From Paracoccus sp. SCSIO 75233 (GTDB lineage: Bacteria; Pseudomonadota; Alphaproteobacteria; Rhodobacterales; Rhodobacteraceae): a stretch of DNA of 64,000 nt. The stretch's first letter is position 1. Each line of letters starts with the position of its first letter. Below the pieces are notes generated by a model. It saw nothing but the letters and a program-made list of their open reading frames with translations. It made no database searches and had not been told where the DNA came from. Below are positions 49,601 to 57,631 of this stretch, one piece after another. The stretch is taken from assembly GCF_027912675.1 (NCBI RefSeq), contig NZ_CP115757.1, positions 2,853,501-2,917,500 of the forward strand, read 5' to 3'. A program made the position numbers and the translations under genes.

Positions 49601-49679
49601 AGACTCCGTCACCACGCGCGGATCGGTCGCCAGCGACGGCGAAAGCACGCTTGGTATTTATTTCGAGCGCGATTACTGA
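43671..49679 (+). CDS. tamB: TamB-like translocation and assembly module protein with tandem repeats
   Basis: A 2002-residue protein, much longer than E. coli TamB (1259). It begins with a signal-like segment ending ALAQ/D near residue 22. The body is beta-rich and repetitive, as expected for a TamB/AsmA-like hydrophobic groove that carries lipid or outer-membrane cargo across the periplasm. Residues about 614-1503 consist of nine tandem units of 96-101 residues (288-303 bp each), with the recurring pattern DLxALGxGxxG, ADAxxT, GTGxDLxLGxAQxDAALxGxT and NxQ. The C-terminal DUF490 domain (about 1600-2002) is conserved, with YLLFGQGLDQITPLQAAQLA and final IYFERDY. Confidence 0.92.
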   Translation: MLRKFSIRLAFLLLLPLAALAQDASEDDATVAEIAAEETDDKGFLTRFLQNRLSSAGRSVVIDGFEGALSSRATFARIVISDGEGAWLTLHDGAIQWNRSALLRGQVQIGEMSAALIEVPRGPITEEQEETRAEARSFSLPELPVGIYIDQIDAERVVIGSPILGEDAEITLSGSMTLAGGEGTADVEISRVDGKKGEFTFKGGFDNESRVLNIDLSLDEDPGGIFSRIADIDGQPAVNADIKGSGPLTDFAGDIRLATDGVDRITGTLRSQSAEGPDGAPGNRFDINIGGDIATLLPPDNREFFGDRTSLTATGWRGESGRLEVEALDLDTDALKIDGALSLNDQNAPQMLDLNIDFGEEAGAQTLPVKIPFTEPPVTVLSGDLSLGYNAAEGSGWSLQGWLTQIDRDQARIARLDLDGSGQVVLADGESLENIGGQIGFDAAGISLVSANLQQALGDRIGGSTGFDFTPGDVLRLSEMELAGDAYSLGGALTVDGLSSGITLSTDGLIARYDDLSNLSGLAGRNMSGRAEADISASYGVLTRAFDVEGNIVGTDITVDNDQLDNLLRGDSTIDVSAARTEQGTELRSLEINAQRISLTANGLVTGDSMDLTADFDMPTLSDLDPALEGALAANARISGPNGALQLQLDGQATGLQTGIEAVDNAFAGQSDLTATIAQQENGFMLNALRLSNEQLSLDGSGLVAGRDIDARFDLNVSDLAALGERFAGALVAQAQIDADADGRRVTLTGTADDITLGQNNLDGAFLGQTRFSVEAEQKDDLVNISDIRLNNDQMTATANATMSDSGVNARARLDMESIAALGDGWLGALGADAVFTQGPEGTRNFRVDAVGQDLALGQQSVDSALGGQTDVTLVGQQRPGGALEVTSLEVDNEHLNMNASGQLDEGAIDAQARFAIGDLRALGQGWSGTLNADATVTTDDDGTRQIRVDGSGQDIRLGQAQPDAPATGLTNIAIAAAQTGTGAIRIDRADISNDQMNIAAQGVVGQSQTDALAAIDVRDLASLGLGLQGGLDVDARFTDIEDGKRRLTVTGTGDDLALGQAQADAALSGTTTIDVSAVEQGGNFTIERAELANNQTEVSAQGVIGPDGTDASADLSMSDLSALGLGWSGAVEADATLTDAENGGRGFTLTGTGTDLSLGVGGALTGETRFTATGTQNGGLIELESAQIENPDLSADASGRFGQDQTDLTAQLRADDLSFLGRGLGGAVNADATVRDTARGRAITLDGTARNLRVGNAQGNAALAGETRLAVEAVQSGSRITFERLQVENPQIAAEGEGIIGGGVSRFDLQARSGNLGFLGPQFGGSVQASGQLRDQGGRREFDISGSGTNIATGVAQLDAALAGQTRFAASGAQDGSLIRLDSVSARNGQISATASGVYGPGETDIDAQLSAPDLGFVMPQLSGNVAANARITDQPGGRRITAAATANGLGIGNPQADALLQGPTRAELALQQSNGTILVERLNVQNGQIQVIADGNPAEALNLDARLADLAPLLPGITGSAQATGTISQQPGGTAMDLALTGPGGTRAQVSGVYAGAETDLRVSGVSNAAAANGFLRTRSVEGPVSFDLRMQGEPGLDAITGNLSMENGRLAEPRIGLTVDDLRLNAALARGLIDLNVNGNLNAGGALGVDGSVDLRSGAPVLDLNAQLMDAVIRDPNLYELTANGAVSISGVAADGPLVSGRINIVQAEFRIPSTGLGGTQAIPDNIVHIGDSWQAAATRAKAGLEPYGSLAAQDAELAGPAATPPANPARFDLTISAPNQVFVRGRGVDAEMGGELRVTGNARTPVPVGHLSLIRGRVDLLGKRFELSEGLIELQGSLVPVLRLVATHREDDITTRIVIDGELREPDITFESDPELPEEEVLSYLLFGQGLDQITPLQAAQLANAMAVLAGRGGIGVVGNIRDAAGLDDLDLTVDDDGSVAVRAGKYLTRNVYTDVELDDDGKTQINLNLDVTDSVTTRGSVASDGESTLGIYFERDY
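45510..48179 (+). repeat. Nine tandem coding repeats of about 297 bp in tamB
   Basis: Units begin at about 45510, 45798, 46095, 46398, 46701, 47001, 47292, 47589 and 47886, and a tenth, shorter start is at 48180. The periods are 288, 297, 303, 303, 300, 291, 297, 297 and 294 bp, all multiples of three. Similarity is clear in protein but moderate in DNA, so the duplications are old. Units 4-7 look most alike. Confidence 0.85.
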
Positions 49680-49782
49680 TCCCACGGCTTCTTGAAAAGG
49701 ATAGCTTTACCGATAGGATTCATCGCTCTAGGGTCGGGCAGGGATTGATAATGATTAATCGCCGCTAACGAGGGAATGTACC

Positions 49783-50124
49783 ATGAGCAAGCGCGACGAA
49801 CTTATCGCAAAATACGCCGAGGATATGAAAGAAAAGCTCGGCATCCAGCCCGATATGGATCTTCTGACCAAGGTGACGATTGGCTGCGGGCCGTCGATCT
49901 ACAACGCTGACGCGGAGACCGTGGCGGCCAGCGACAATGCAGAGCTGGAGCGGGTGAAGAATAACTTTCTTATCAACAAACTTGGCTGCGCCGACGGGCC
50001 GGAGCTGATGGAGGCGATCAAGAAGGTTATGGATGATTACGGCAGCGGCAATCGCAACAAATATCGCGCCGTGGTCTATTATGTGCTGACCAAGCATTTC
50101 GGCAAGGAAGCGGTCTACGCCTGA
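49783..50124 (+). CDS. DUF2853 family protein
   Basis: A 113-residue soluble, mostly helical protein that matches DUF2853: YAEDMKEKLGIQPDMDLLTKVTIGCGPSIYN near the start and YRAVVYYVLTKHFGK near the end. The function is unknown. It has its own GAGGGA ribosome site and stands between tamB and a DUF2125 gene, with gaps of 103 and 238 bp. Confidence 0.85.
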   Translation: MSKRDELIAKYAEDMKEKLGIQPDMDLLTKVTIGCGPSIYNADAETVAASDNAELERVKNNFLINKLGCADGPELMEAIKKVMDDYGSGNRNKYRAVVYYVLTKHFGKEAVYA

Positions 50125-50362
50125 TCGGTTTCAGCGGATCATGGGCCTGATCGCCATCAGGTGATCGGGACCGGCTGACATCGTCGCTGACGGCGACGCG
50201 CGCTGTGCACCTGTCGCTCAGCGCGTTGGCCTTCGCGGGCTCATCAATTGTTGGTGTCGTTACATTGTTGACAGAATTTTGTACGATCATGCTGCATCCC
50301 TCAGCCGCGCTATGCGTTAGCTATGGAATTGAAAATTCGGATTCTCTGACAAGGTGAATGAT

Positions 50363-52009
50363 ATGACCCGACTGACTGCTGCGACTGCGCTTGGCGTAAT
50401 TTTCTCAACGACACCCCTGATGGCGGAAGTCACCCCTCAGTCGGTTTGGGAAGAGATCAGCAATTATTACGAGCGTATGGGTCTGGTCGTCGAAGGCGGC
50501 GAGATGGTTGAGGCTGCCGATGCGCTGACCGTGCGCGATGTGGTCATCAGCATGGAAGCCCCGGATTCGGAGATGGACTGGAATGTCGGTGAAGTCGTTC
50601 TGACCGCGAATGGCGATAACACCGTAACCGTCGATCTGCCGGATCAGTCCGCAGGCACCATGACCATGATCGTGCCCGCATCACCGGACTACGATGCCTT
50701 GGGCGAAGATGACATGCCCATGCCCGCCGAGGATATCGACACGATGACGGAGGAGGACACCGCCGCCGGTGACGATGCCGCGTCGGAGGACATGGCGGCG
50801 CCGGATACAGCGGAAGCCGCTCCCGAGACGAAAACGATCACGGTCAATTTCTCCGTCAAGACGCCGGGTGAGGAACTCGTCATCAGCGAAGAGGGCGAGG
50901 CGACCGTCTTTGGCTATGTCATGCCGGAAGTTTCGGTCACCGTGGACAGCATTGTTGATCCGGATGGCAGAACCATCGAAAACCCGGCCAGCGTAACCAT
51001 CACCGACATGCGCGGCTCCGACCGGGTGGAAACCGCCGATATGACCCGGGTTGCTCAGACGGGCAGCGCCGCCGAAATGGTTGTCGATATCAATATTGAC
51101 GAGGAAGAGGGAAGCGCGATCGGCCAGTTCACGATGGCCGGGATGGAGTTCACGTCGGAAACCGAATTGCCCGCCGGAACCACCTTGGGCGCGGATTTTT
51201 CCGAGGCAATGATTGCGGGCCTGAAGCTTCGCGGCGATTCGACCATCGAGAAGATGGACTTCGCGCTCGACTTTTCTTCCACGGAACCGGACGGCGAAAC
51301 CCAGCAGGGCTCTGCTGCGGCCAGTTCGGAAAACCTGAACGCTCAGTTCAACATGGACGCCGGAAACATGGGCTATGGCGGCACGTCGGGCATGATCACG
51401 GCTGAGCTGAACATTCCCGACGAGATGCTGGCGGTCGGGTACAGCGCGACCAGCAGCGAATTCGATGTCATGTTCCCGATGGCTGCCGACCCGGAGCCGC
51501 AGGATTTCAGCTTCGATTTTGCGCTTGATGGATTAGAACTGTCTGACGAAGTCTGGGCGATGTTCGATCCGCAAGCCGCGCTTCCGCGTGATGCGGCGGC
51601 ACTGAATATCGACCTCGACGGTCAGATGACGGTCGCCATCAACCTGATGGACAACGAAGCGATGATGCAGGCGATGGAAGCGCCGATGAGCCTGAACTCG
51701 CTGAAAATCAACAATGTCGACCTGTCGGCGGTTGGTGTGAATCTCGGCCTGACCGGGGATATTGAACTGCCCGAGGGTGGCCCGATGCCAACCCCGGTCG
51801 GTATCATCTCGGGCCGTGTTGAGGGCCTTAATGCGCTGCTCGACACGCTGGTCTCTGCCGGGATGGTGCCGCAGGATCAGATGATGGGCATGCGGATGAT
51901 GATGGCGATGTTCGTCAAGCAGGACCCGTCGGATGCGAATGTCATGACTTCCGAGATCGAATTCCGCGAAAGTGGTGAGATCCTCGCCAACGGTCAGCGG
52001 GTCAAATAA
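50363..52009 (+). CDS. DUF2125 domain protein, secreted
   Basis: A 548-residue protein with a signal peptide (cleavage near LMA/E, residue 21) and a beta-rich body typical of DUF2125. Residues about 114-155 form a strongly acidic, low-complexity insert rich in Asp, Glu, Ala and Met. The protein probably works in the periplasm or on the envelope; the role is unknown. I use the ATG at 50363, which has AAGG eight bases upstream, not the GTG at 50354. Confidence 0.82.
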   Translation: MTRLTAATALGVIFSTTPLMAEVTPQSVWEEISNYYERMGLVVEGGEMVEAADALTVRDVVISMEAPDSEMDWNVGEVVLTANGDNTVTVDLPDQSAGTMTMIVPASPDYDALGEDDMPMPAEDIDTMTEEDTAAGDDAASEDMAAPDTAEAAPETKTITVNFSVKTPGEELVISEEGEATVFGYVMPEVSVTVDSIVDPDGRTIENPASVTITDMRGSDRVETADMTRVAQTGSAAEMVVDINIDEEEGSAIGQFTMAGMEFTSETELPAGTTLGADFSEAMIAGLKLRGDSTIEKMDFALDFSSTEPDGETQQGSAAASSENLNAQFNMDAGNMGYGGTSGMITAELNIPDEMLAVGYSATSSEFDVMFPMAADPEPQDFSFDFALDGLELSDEVWAMFDPQAALPRDAAALNIDLDGQMTVAINLMDNEAMMQAMEAPMSLNSLKINNVDLSAVGVNLGLTGDIELPEGGPMPTPVGIISGRVEGLNALLDTLVSAGMVPQDQMMGMRMMMAMFVKQDPSDANVMTSEIEFRESGEILANGQRVK

Positions 52010-52029
52010 CCCGATCCTCGATTTTTGTC

Positions 52030-52065
52030 CGGGCCGTCCGTCGAAAGCGGGCGGCCCGTTCTATT
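52030..52065 (+). terminator. Rho-independent terminator after the DUF2125 gene
   Basis: An 11 bp stem, CGGGCCGTCCG at 52030-52040 against CGGGCGGCCCG at 52048-52058 (one G-U pair), with a TCGAAAG loop and a short T-rich tail (TTCTATT). Confidence 0.8.
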
Positions 52066-52136
52066 ATCGGGTTGTCTCCGCGCTGAAATGCGGGTTTCCT
52101 CTTCCATCGCCCCGTGATGGTCACTACAGGTCTGCC

Positions 52137-53474
52137 ATGCTTCAGGATTTGACTCATGCCATGTTAAAAGCCGCGCGCGACGCCGGCGCTGACGAGGCGG
52201 AGGCGCTTGTGGTCAGCGCGACCGCAACCGGGATCGATGTCCGCGCCGGAAAGCTGGAACATGCAGAGCGGGCGGCAGGGATCGAAATCGGGCTGCGTGT
52301 GATGATCGGCGGGCGTCAGGCAAGCGTCTCGGCGGCGGATCACAGTCAGGACAGCATCGACACGATGGCACGCCGGGCGGTTGCGATGGCGCAGGCTGCA
52401 CCTGTGGATGACAGCCTTGGGCTTGCCGATCTGGATCAGCTTGCGACGCATCGCGATGCCAGCGGGCTTGCGCTTTTCGATCCGGGTGCGGAGCCCGACC
52501 CGGCGACGCTGCAGGACCTTGCCTTGCGGGCCGAGGCCGCGGCGCTTGCTGTCAGCGGAGTCAGCACGGTTGAATCCGCAAGTGCCAGCTATTCGCAGCG
52601 CGAAACCTGGCTTGCCCTCAGCAACGGCTTCGAGGGCGGGCATCGGCGCAGCCAGAATGCGATCAGTTGTACCGCGATCAGCGGCGCAGGCACCGGGATG
52701 GAGCGGGATCATGCAGGCGAGGGCAGGATCTGGGCCGAGGATATGCCGTCGCCGGAAGACATCGGCCAGCTTGCCGGTCAGCGCGCGGTTGATCGCACGG
52801 GTGCGCGAAAGCCGCCGACGGGATCATTCCCCATCCTCTACGACGAACGGATTTCGTCGGGTCTGATCGGTCATCTTCTGTCGGCGGTGAACGGCACCAA
52901 TATTGTTCGCGGCTCCAGCTGGTTGCGCGATGCAATGGATATGCAGGTCTTGCCGACAGGGATCACGCTGCGCGAGGACCCGCATCTGCCGCGCATGTCC
53001 GCGTCGCGGATGTTCGATGCGGAAGGGTTGCCGACGACCGCGCGGGATATCGTGGCTGACGGGGCGCTGCGCGGCTGGACCCTCGATCTTGCCACGGCGC
53101 GGAAACTGGGGCTGCAAAGCACGGCGAGCGCGGTGCGCGGGCTGACCGGCGGGCCGCAGCCTGGCAGTTCAAATATCGTCATGACGGAGGGATCGGTCAG
53201 TCGCGATGACCTGATTTCGCAGATGGGGCGCGGATTGCTGGTGACCTCGCTTCTTGGGGCGACGATCAATCCGACGACGGGCGATTACTCGCGCGGTGCG
53301 GCGGGTTTCTGGATCGAGAACGGACAGATCAGCCACCCGGTCAACGAATGCACCATCGCGGGAAATCTGCGTGACATGCTGCTGCGGCTGATACCGGCGA
53401 ATGATGCGCGTGACTGGCGATCCGTCCGTGTGCCCAGCCTTCTGGTCGAGGGGATGACTGTTGCCGGCGCATGA
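52137..53474 (+). CDS. pmbA: PmbA/TldE, subunit of the TldD-TldE metalloprotease
   Basis: A 445-residue protein of the TldD/PmbA family. It has the N-terminal DAGADEAEALVV region, LRVMIGGRQASVSAAD, the RDIVADGALRGW block and the C-terminal GEVxxA-like FWIENGQISHPVNECTIAGN. It is the TldE type, which lacks the zinc His pair of TldD and partners it. The pair matures peptides and degrades CcdA-like substrates. The start is at 52137; the open frame back to 51972 runs through the preceding terminator. Confidence 0.93.
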   Translation: MLQDLTHAMLKAARDAGADEAEALVVSATATGIDVRAGKLEHAERAAGIEIGLRVMIGGRQASVSAADHSQDSIDTMARRAVAMAQAAPVDDSLGLADLDQLATHRDASGLALFDPGAEPDPATLQDLALRAEAAALAVSGVSTVESASASYSQRETWLALSNGFEGGHRRSQNAISCTAISGAGTGMERDHAGEGRIWAEDMPSPEDIGQLAGQRAVDRTGARKPPTGSFPILYDERISSGLIGHLLSAVNGTNIVRGSSWLRDAMDMQVLPTGITLREDPHLPRMSASRMFDAEGLPTTARDIVADGALRGWTLDLATARKLGLQSTASAVRGLTGGPQPGSSNIVMTEGSVSRDDLISQMGRGLLVTSLLGATINPTTGDYSRGAAGFWIENGQISHPVNECTIAGNLRDMLLRLIPANDARDWRSVRVPSLLVEGMTVAGA

Positions 53475-54252
53475 TCTTGAGCTTCTTCTGGAGGCCGCGC
53501 AGGAGGCGGGCGAGATTGCGCGCCAATACTGGCGGCAGCAGCCGGAAGTCTGGGAAAAGGGCAGCAATGAAGGCCCGGTGACAGAGGCCGATCTGGCCGT
53601 GAACGATCACCTTCATCAGCGGCTCATGACCGCGCGACCGGATTATGGCTGGTTGTCGGAGGAAAGCGCCGACGATTCCACCCGGCTCGACGCGGCGCAT
53701 TGTTTCATCATCGACCCGATTGACGGCACCCGTGCCTTTATCGACGGACAGCAGGGCTTTTCGCATTCGCTGGCGATTTCGCGCGGCGACAGGATCGTGG
53801 CCGGGGTGGTGCATCTGCCGGAACTTGGCCTGACCTACGCCGCGTCGGCGGATGGTCCGGCGACGCTGAACGGTGCCGCCATTTCGCCAAGCAAGGCCCG
53901 ATTACTCGCACGCGCGGATGTGCTGACCAACAAGGCCACGTTGGAGCCGCATTTCTGGAAGGGCCGACAGCCGCCGAATTTCAAGCGCAGCTTCCGGCCA
54001 TCGCTTGCGTGGCGTCTATGTCTGATCGCCGACGGCCGCTTCGACGCGACCATTTCGCTGCGTGGGGCGTGGGAATGGGATATCGCGGCTGGCAGCCTGA
54101 TCGCTGAACGTGCTGGCGCGACGGTGACCGATATGCACGGGGCGGAGATGCGGTTCAACAATCCGGTGCCACGGATCGACGGGCTTATCATCGCCGGAGA
54201 GGCGCTTCATCCGCAGATTATGGAACGTCTGAACCGCCTGCCCCGGAGCTGA
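53461..54252 (+). CDS. cysQ: 3'(2'),5'-bisphosphate nucleotidase CysQ / inositol-monophosphatase family
   Basis: A 263-residue Mg-dependent, lithium-sensitive type phosphatase. Motif A is DPIDGTRAFIDG (metal Asp85 and Asp88), and motif B is WEWDIAAGSLI near 202-212. The GTRAF form of motif A favours CysQ, which removes PAP made during sulfate assimilation, over inositol monophosphatase. The start is TTG at 53461, overlapping pmbA by 14 bp; an in-frame stop at 53455 rules out others except an adjacent CTG. Its stop abuts the convergent pqiC stop. Confidence 0.9.
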   Translation: MPAHDLELLLEAAQEAGEIARQYWRQQPEVWEKGSNEGPVTEADLAVNDHLHQRLMTARPDYGWLSEESADDSTRLDAAHCFIIDPIDGTRAFIDGQQGFSHSLAISRGDRIVAGVVHLPELGLTYAASADGPATLNGAAISPSKARLLARADVLTNKATLEPHFWKGRQPPNFKRSFRPSLAWRLCLIADGRFDATISLRGAWEWDIAAGSLIAERAGATVTDMHGAEMRFNNPVPRIDGLIIAGEALHPQIMERLNRLPRS

Positions 54253-54894
54253 TCAGAACAGCGGCGGCAAATCGGCAAACGGATCGCCGCCGGTGCCGGG
54301 TGTGGTTGCGACAATGGTCGTTCCCGGCCCGCCAAGCGTTGCGATCTGTTCGGCCAGAAGCGTGATCGCGACGGATGCGGCATCGGCGATGGAGCCCGGC
54401 GTGTCATCCTCGATCGGGACAGCGATGTCGAAAGCGCGCGTGTGGTGAGAGCCCGCCCCGCCTTCCGCCGATACGAAATACCGCCCCTCCAGCCGGAAAT
54501 AACCGTCATTCGCGGCCAGTGCTTTTTCAACCCGAACATCGATGCGGTTCTGCGGCGGCGAGGCGAGTGGCCAGGGTTCGGGGATGACGGAGGAGCCGGA
54601 GATTTCCGACACGGCGCGGGCCAGCGTCACGGTGAAGGCGCGCACCGGCTGATCGGCCCAGAGGATCTTGCTGCTTTGCAGGATCTCCCCGGTTTCGGTC
54701 TGCCACGCGATCTCGTCCGAGGCGGCGTAATCGGGCAGTGACACTTCCTTCAGCTCCGCCGCGCCAAGCTGGTCGCCGGAAAGCTGCGTCGAGGTTGGCG
54801 GGTCGATGATATAGCGCTGCACATCCGTGCCGTCACCGCAGGCGGCGAGTCCGGTCAGGGTTACCGCAGCAAGGCTGAGTGGAAATCGTTGCAT
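54253..54894 (-). CDS. pqiC: PqiC-like lipoprotein (ABC-type transport auxiliary)
   Basis: A 213-residue lipoprotein. The lipobox is LAAC (Cys near residue 19) after a hydrophobic signal. The body has the DUF330 pattern, with RYIIDPP and a long beta-alpha domain. In E. coli PqiC sits in the outer membrane and receives the tip of the PqiB needle. It starts 5 bp after pqiB ends and closes the pqi operon. Confidence 0.88.
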   Translation of the reverse strand: MQRFPLSLAAVTLTGLAACGDGTDVQRYIIDPPTSTQLSGDQLGAAELKEVSLPDYAASDEIAWQTETGEILQSSKILWADQPVRAFTVTLARAVSEISGSSVIPEPWPLASPPQNRIDVRVEKALAANDGYFRLEGRYFVSAEGGAGSHHTRAFDIAVPIEDDTPGSIADAASVAITLLAEQIATLGGPGTTIVATTPGTGGDPFADLPPLF

Positions 54895-54899
54895 ATAAT

Positions 54900-56945
54900 C
54901 TACCGTCCCAGAATAAAGGCTCTTGGATTGCGTTCTATCGTGCGCGCGAGCGATCCGAAAGCCGAGGCTGCGCGGCTCAGTTCACGGATCATTGTGCGGG
55001 CCTCATTGTTGAACGCGCCGTTTTCACCGTAGGAGGCGATGACCAGCTCCGCCCGCGCGGCCAGCCGTTCGAGGCGGTCGGCCAGTTCCGGCAGTTCCTG
55101 CGCGGCCTGCGCAATCTCATCCGCCGCGACGCGCGCGGAATCGAGTGTCGCGTTCAGGCTGCCTGCCGCGTCGCCATCGCGAAGATCGTTCAGCAGGCCG
55201 GAGGCGGCTTCGAGCGTGTCGGACAGGTTGCGCGGCAATTGCTCGGCATCTTCGCTGCCCAGCATCACACGCAGATCCGCAAGGATCCCCTCTGCCTGCG
55301 CTGAAATTTCGGCGAAGCCGAATTCCTCGATCGCCTCTGCCGCGGCATCCATCTGCTCGACCATCTCTGGCATTTCGGCGGCGGCAACTTCAACCGCGTC
55401 GAAGGCTTCCGACGCCTCATCCAGCATTCGGGAAATGCTGGCAGCGGTCTCCGCCTCGGCGAATTGCTCGGCGATGTCACGGATCTCTGCGGCGGCGACG
55501 CGCGTCTCGTCAAGGGTCTGGCGAAGTGCTTCCGGGACGGCGCGGGTATCGGGCGAGGCGGCAATCTGGGTGATCGAATCCATCATATTCGTCGCGGATT
55601 GCAGCAGTTCTTCGATATTCAACTCACCGATGCGGGTCATCATCCCCTCAGCCGATGCGCTAAGATCTGATATTTCGGGCGGAAGCGAGGGAATGATGGG
55701 ATAAGGTTCGGCGGCAAGATCAAGCTCGGCAGGCGTGGCAGAGCGCTGGCTGACCAGATCGACGACCATCGAGGTGCCAAGGAAACCCGCCGATGTGATC
55801 CGCGCCCGAAGCCCGTTCTTCACCCGCTCGGCAAGTAAATTCAGCGCTTCCTCTTCCGTGGAATCGGCGGGGACGCCAAGCTGGTCAGGCGCGATGACGA
55901 AGGTGATCCGCTGCATCACCTGTTCTTCGGGCGGGCGAGTTTCATCGACGTCGATCCCGATTTCGGTGACCCGGCCGATGGTCAGCCCTTCATAGGTCAC
56001 ATCCGCCTCGGCAGAGAGGCCCGAGACCCCGCTATCGGCCAGCATGGTCAGGCGCAGATCGTCGTCGCCGGAGCCGAAGAGGCTGTTTCTCGCCGTTTCT
56101 TCATCCGGTTGCAGTCGGTAGACATGGCCCGATTGAACCGGCTGGCCGCCGGAGGACATATTGGAGAACGCCACGCCGCCCTGCACCAGCTTCGAAAGCG
56201 AATCGACATTGAGGCTGAGACCGCGCGACCCCAGTGAAACCGAAAACCCAGACGTGTCCCAGAACACGGTCGAGGTGGTCAGTCGCTGGTCATGCGGCGC
56301 CTCGATAAACACATCGGCAAGGATCGATTCGTCTTCGTCGGAGAGGTGCAGGTTCTGCATCCGCCCGACCTCCAGCCCGCGGAAGGTGACCGGCGCCCCC
56401 TCGGACAGGCCTTTCGCGCCGGGGGAGGACAGCGTTACCCATGTCCCTTCGCCAGACAGCCGCGCAAGTGTGGGGCGGTCGAGGCCGACAAATTCCTTTT
56501 GCGGCGGTCCCTGCTCGGCGTCCCAGAAACCTTCGATAAAGACACCCGACAGAACCGTATCGAGGCGGGAAATCCCCTGTGCGGACACGATGGGCCGGAC
56601 AATCCAGAACTCCGCCTCAGCATCCAGATAGGGCGCGACCTCTGGCTCCACCCGTATCTGAACTTCGACATTGCGCAGGTCGCGGGTGAAGGCGACCGCC
56701 TCGACCTCGCCGACGGTGATTTCGCGGAATTTCAGTGTGGTATCGCCCGGCGTGATGCCGGTGGCGTCGCGGAAGGTGACCGTAATGACCTCGCCACGCC
56801 CGGTATAGGCGTTCCATGCCAGGCCCAGCGTCACTGCCAGCGCCAGGATCGGCACCAGCCAGACCAGCGAAAACCCGGCCCGCGCCGCGCGCGCAGCCGT
56901 GCGACGCGCCGGATGGGCGGGACGAAGCGGGGTATTGTCACTCAT
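54900..56945 (-). CDS. pqiB: PqiB, MCE-domain periplasm-spanning protein
   Basis: A 681-residue protein with an N-terminal transmembrane helix (about 22-45) and three MCE/MlaD domains (about 50-110, 165-235 and 298-370); motifs such as ITPGDTTLKFREITVGEV and LSEGAPVTFRGLEVGRM show each start. A helical, Glu/Ala-rich C-terminal region (about 430-660) follows, longer than in E. coli PqiB (546 residues). In that system stacked MCE rings form a tunnel for lipid transfer between membranes. The start overlaps pqiA by 4 bp. Confidence 0.93.
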   Translation of the reverse strand: MSDNTPLRPAHPARRTAARAARAGFSLVWLVPILALAVTLGLAWNAYTGRGEVITVTFRDATGITPGDTTLKFREITVGEVEAVAFTRDLRNVEVQIRVEPEVAPYLDAEAEFWIVRPIVSAQGISRLDTVLSGVFIEGFWDAEQGPPQKEFVGLDRPTLARLSGEGTWVTLSSPGAKGLSEGAPVTFRGLEVGRMQNLHLSDEDESILADVFIEAPHDQRLTTSTVFWDTSGFSVSLGSRGLSLNVDSLSKLVQGGVAFSNMSSGGQPVQSGHVYRLQPDEETARNSLFGSGDDDLRLTMLADSGVSGLSAEADVTYEGLTIGRVTEIGIDVDETRPPEEQVMQRITFVIAPDQLGVPADSTEEEALNLLAERVKNGLRARITSAGFLGTSMVVDLVSQRSATPAELDLAAEPYPIIPSLPPEISDLSASAEGMMTRIGELNIEELLQSATNMMDSITQIAASPDTRAVPEALRQTLDETRVAAAEIRDIAEQFAEAETAASISRMLDEASEAFDAVEVAAAEMPEMVEQMDAAAEAIEEFGFAEISAQAEGILADLRVMLGSEDAEQLPRNLSDTLEAASGLLNDLRDGDAAGSLNATLDSARVAADEIAQAAQELPELADRLERLAARAELVIASYGENGAFNNEARTMIRELSRAASAFGSLARTIERNPRAFILGR

Positions 56946-57631
56946 TCATCAACTTTCCGACGGTGAAGCGGCAGGCCACGCCAGATCAGGCGCGGATCGA
57001 AGCTTTGCGCTGCCAGCATGGTAAATGCAACCGATAGTGCGAAGGAGGCGGCTGCGGGGCCGGGCTTGATCGACACGACAAAGCCAAGCTGCACCAGTGC
57101 CGAGAGGATCGCGACGACGAAAACGTCGATCATGGACCAGCGACCGATGAACTCGACAATTTCGTAGATATGCAGCCGCGTATGGGCGTTCTGTTCCGTG
57201 GCGGGCTTGCCCGCGATCAGGGCAAGCCAGATGATCGCGATGAATTTTCCGATCGGCACCATGACGGAGGCGACAAAGACCACAGCCGCGATGAAAAGAT
57301 CGCCGTGGTGAATAAGTTGCAGCACGCCACCGATGATCGTCGCGTCACCGCCGCCGCCGAAGCCGCCAAGCGACCTTGTGGTCATCATCGGCATGATATT
57401 CGCGGGGATGTAGCAGATCATGCCAGCTAGCAGCCAGGCCCAGACCGCGCTCAGCCCGCGCCGGTCGGGCGGCGTCAGCGGGGCTTCACAGCGGTTGCAG
57501 GTCTTCTGATCTTCGGGCCAGACCCGGCCACAGCTGCGGCATCCCAGCAGACCGGCACGATGCGCCGTCAGAACCGGGGCATCATCTTCCGGGGTCTCCG
57601 TTTGTGCCGTTGCGGGGCGCGCGGAATTCAT
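56942..57631 (-). CDS. pqiA: PqiA-type inner membrane protein (second half-gene)
   Basis: A 229-residue protein with a zinc-ribbon-like CRSCG and CNRCEA cysteine pairs near 33-53 and four transmembrane helices (about 67-210). It corresponds to one of the two repeats of E. coli PqiA. It couples to PqiB for phospholipid movement. It overlaps its neighbours by 4 bp on both sides. Confidence 0.9.
   Translation of the reverse strand: MNSARPATAQTETPEDDAPVLTAHRAGLLGCRSCGRVWPEDQKTCNRCEAPLTPPDRRGLSAVWAWLLAGMICYIPANIMPMMTTRSLGGFGGGGDATIIGGVLQLIHHGDLFIAAVVFVASVMVPIGKFIAIIWLALIAGKPATEQNAHTRLHIYEIVEFIGRWSMIDVFVVAILSALVQLGFVVSIKPGPAAASFALSVAFTMLAAQSFDPRLIWRGLPLHRRKVDE

Noticed and set aside
50268..50290. 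TTGACA at 50268 as promoter of the DUF2125 gene
   Set aside because: The -35 match is perfect but no acceptable -10 follows at 16-18 bp, so it was not listed as a feature.
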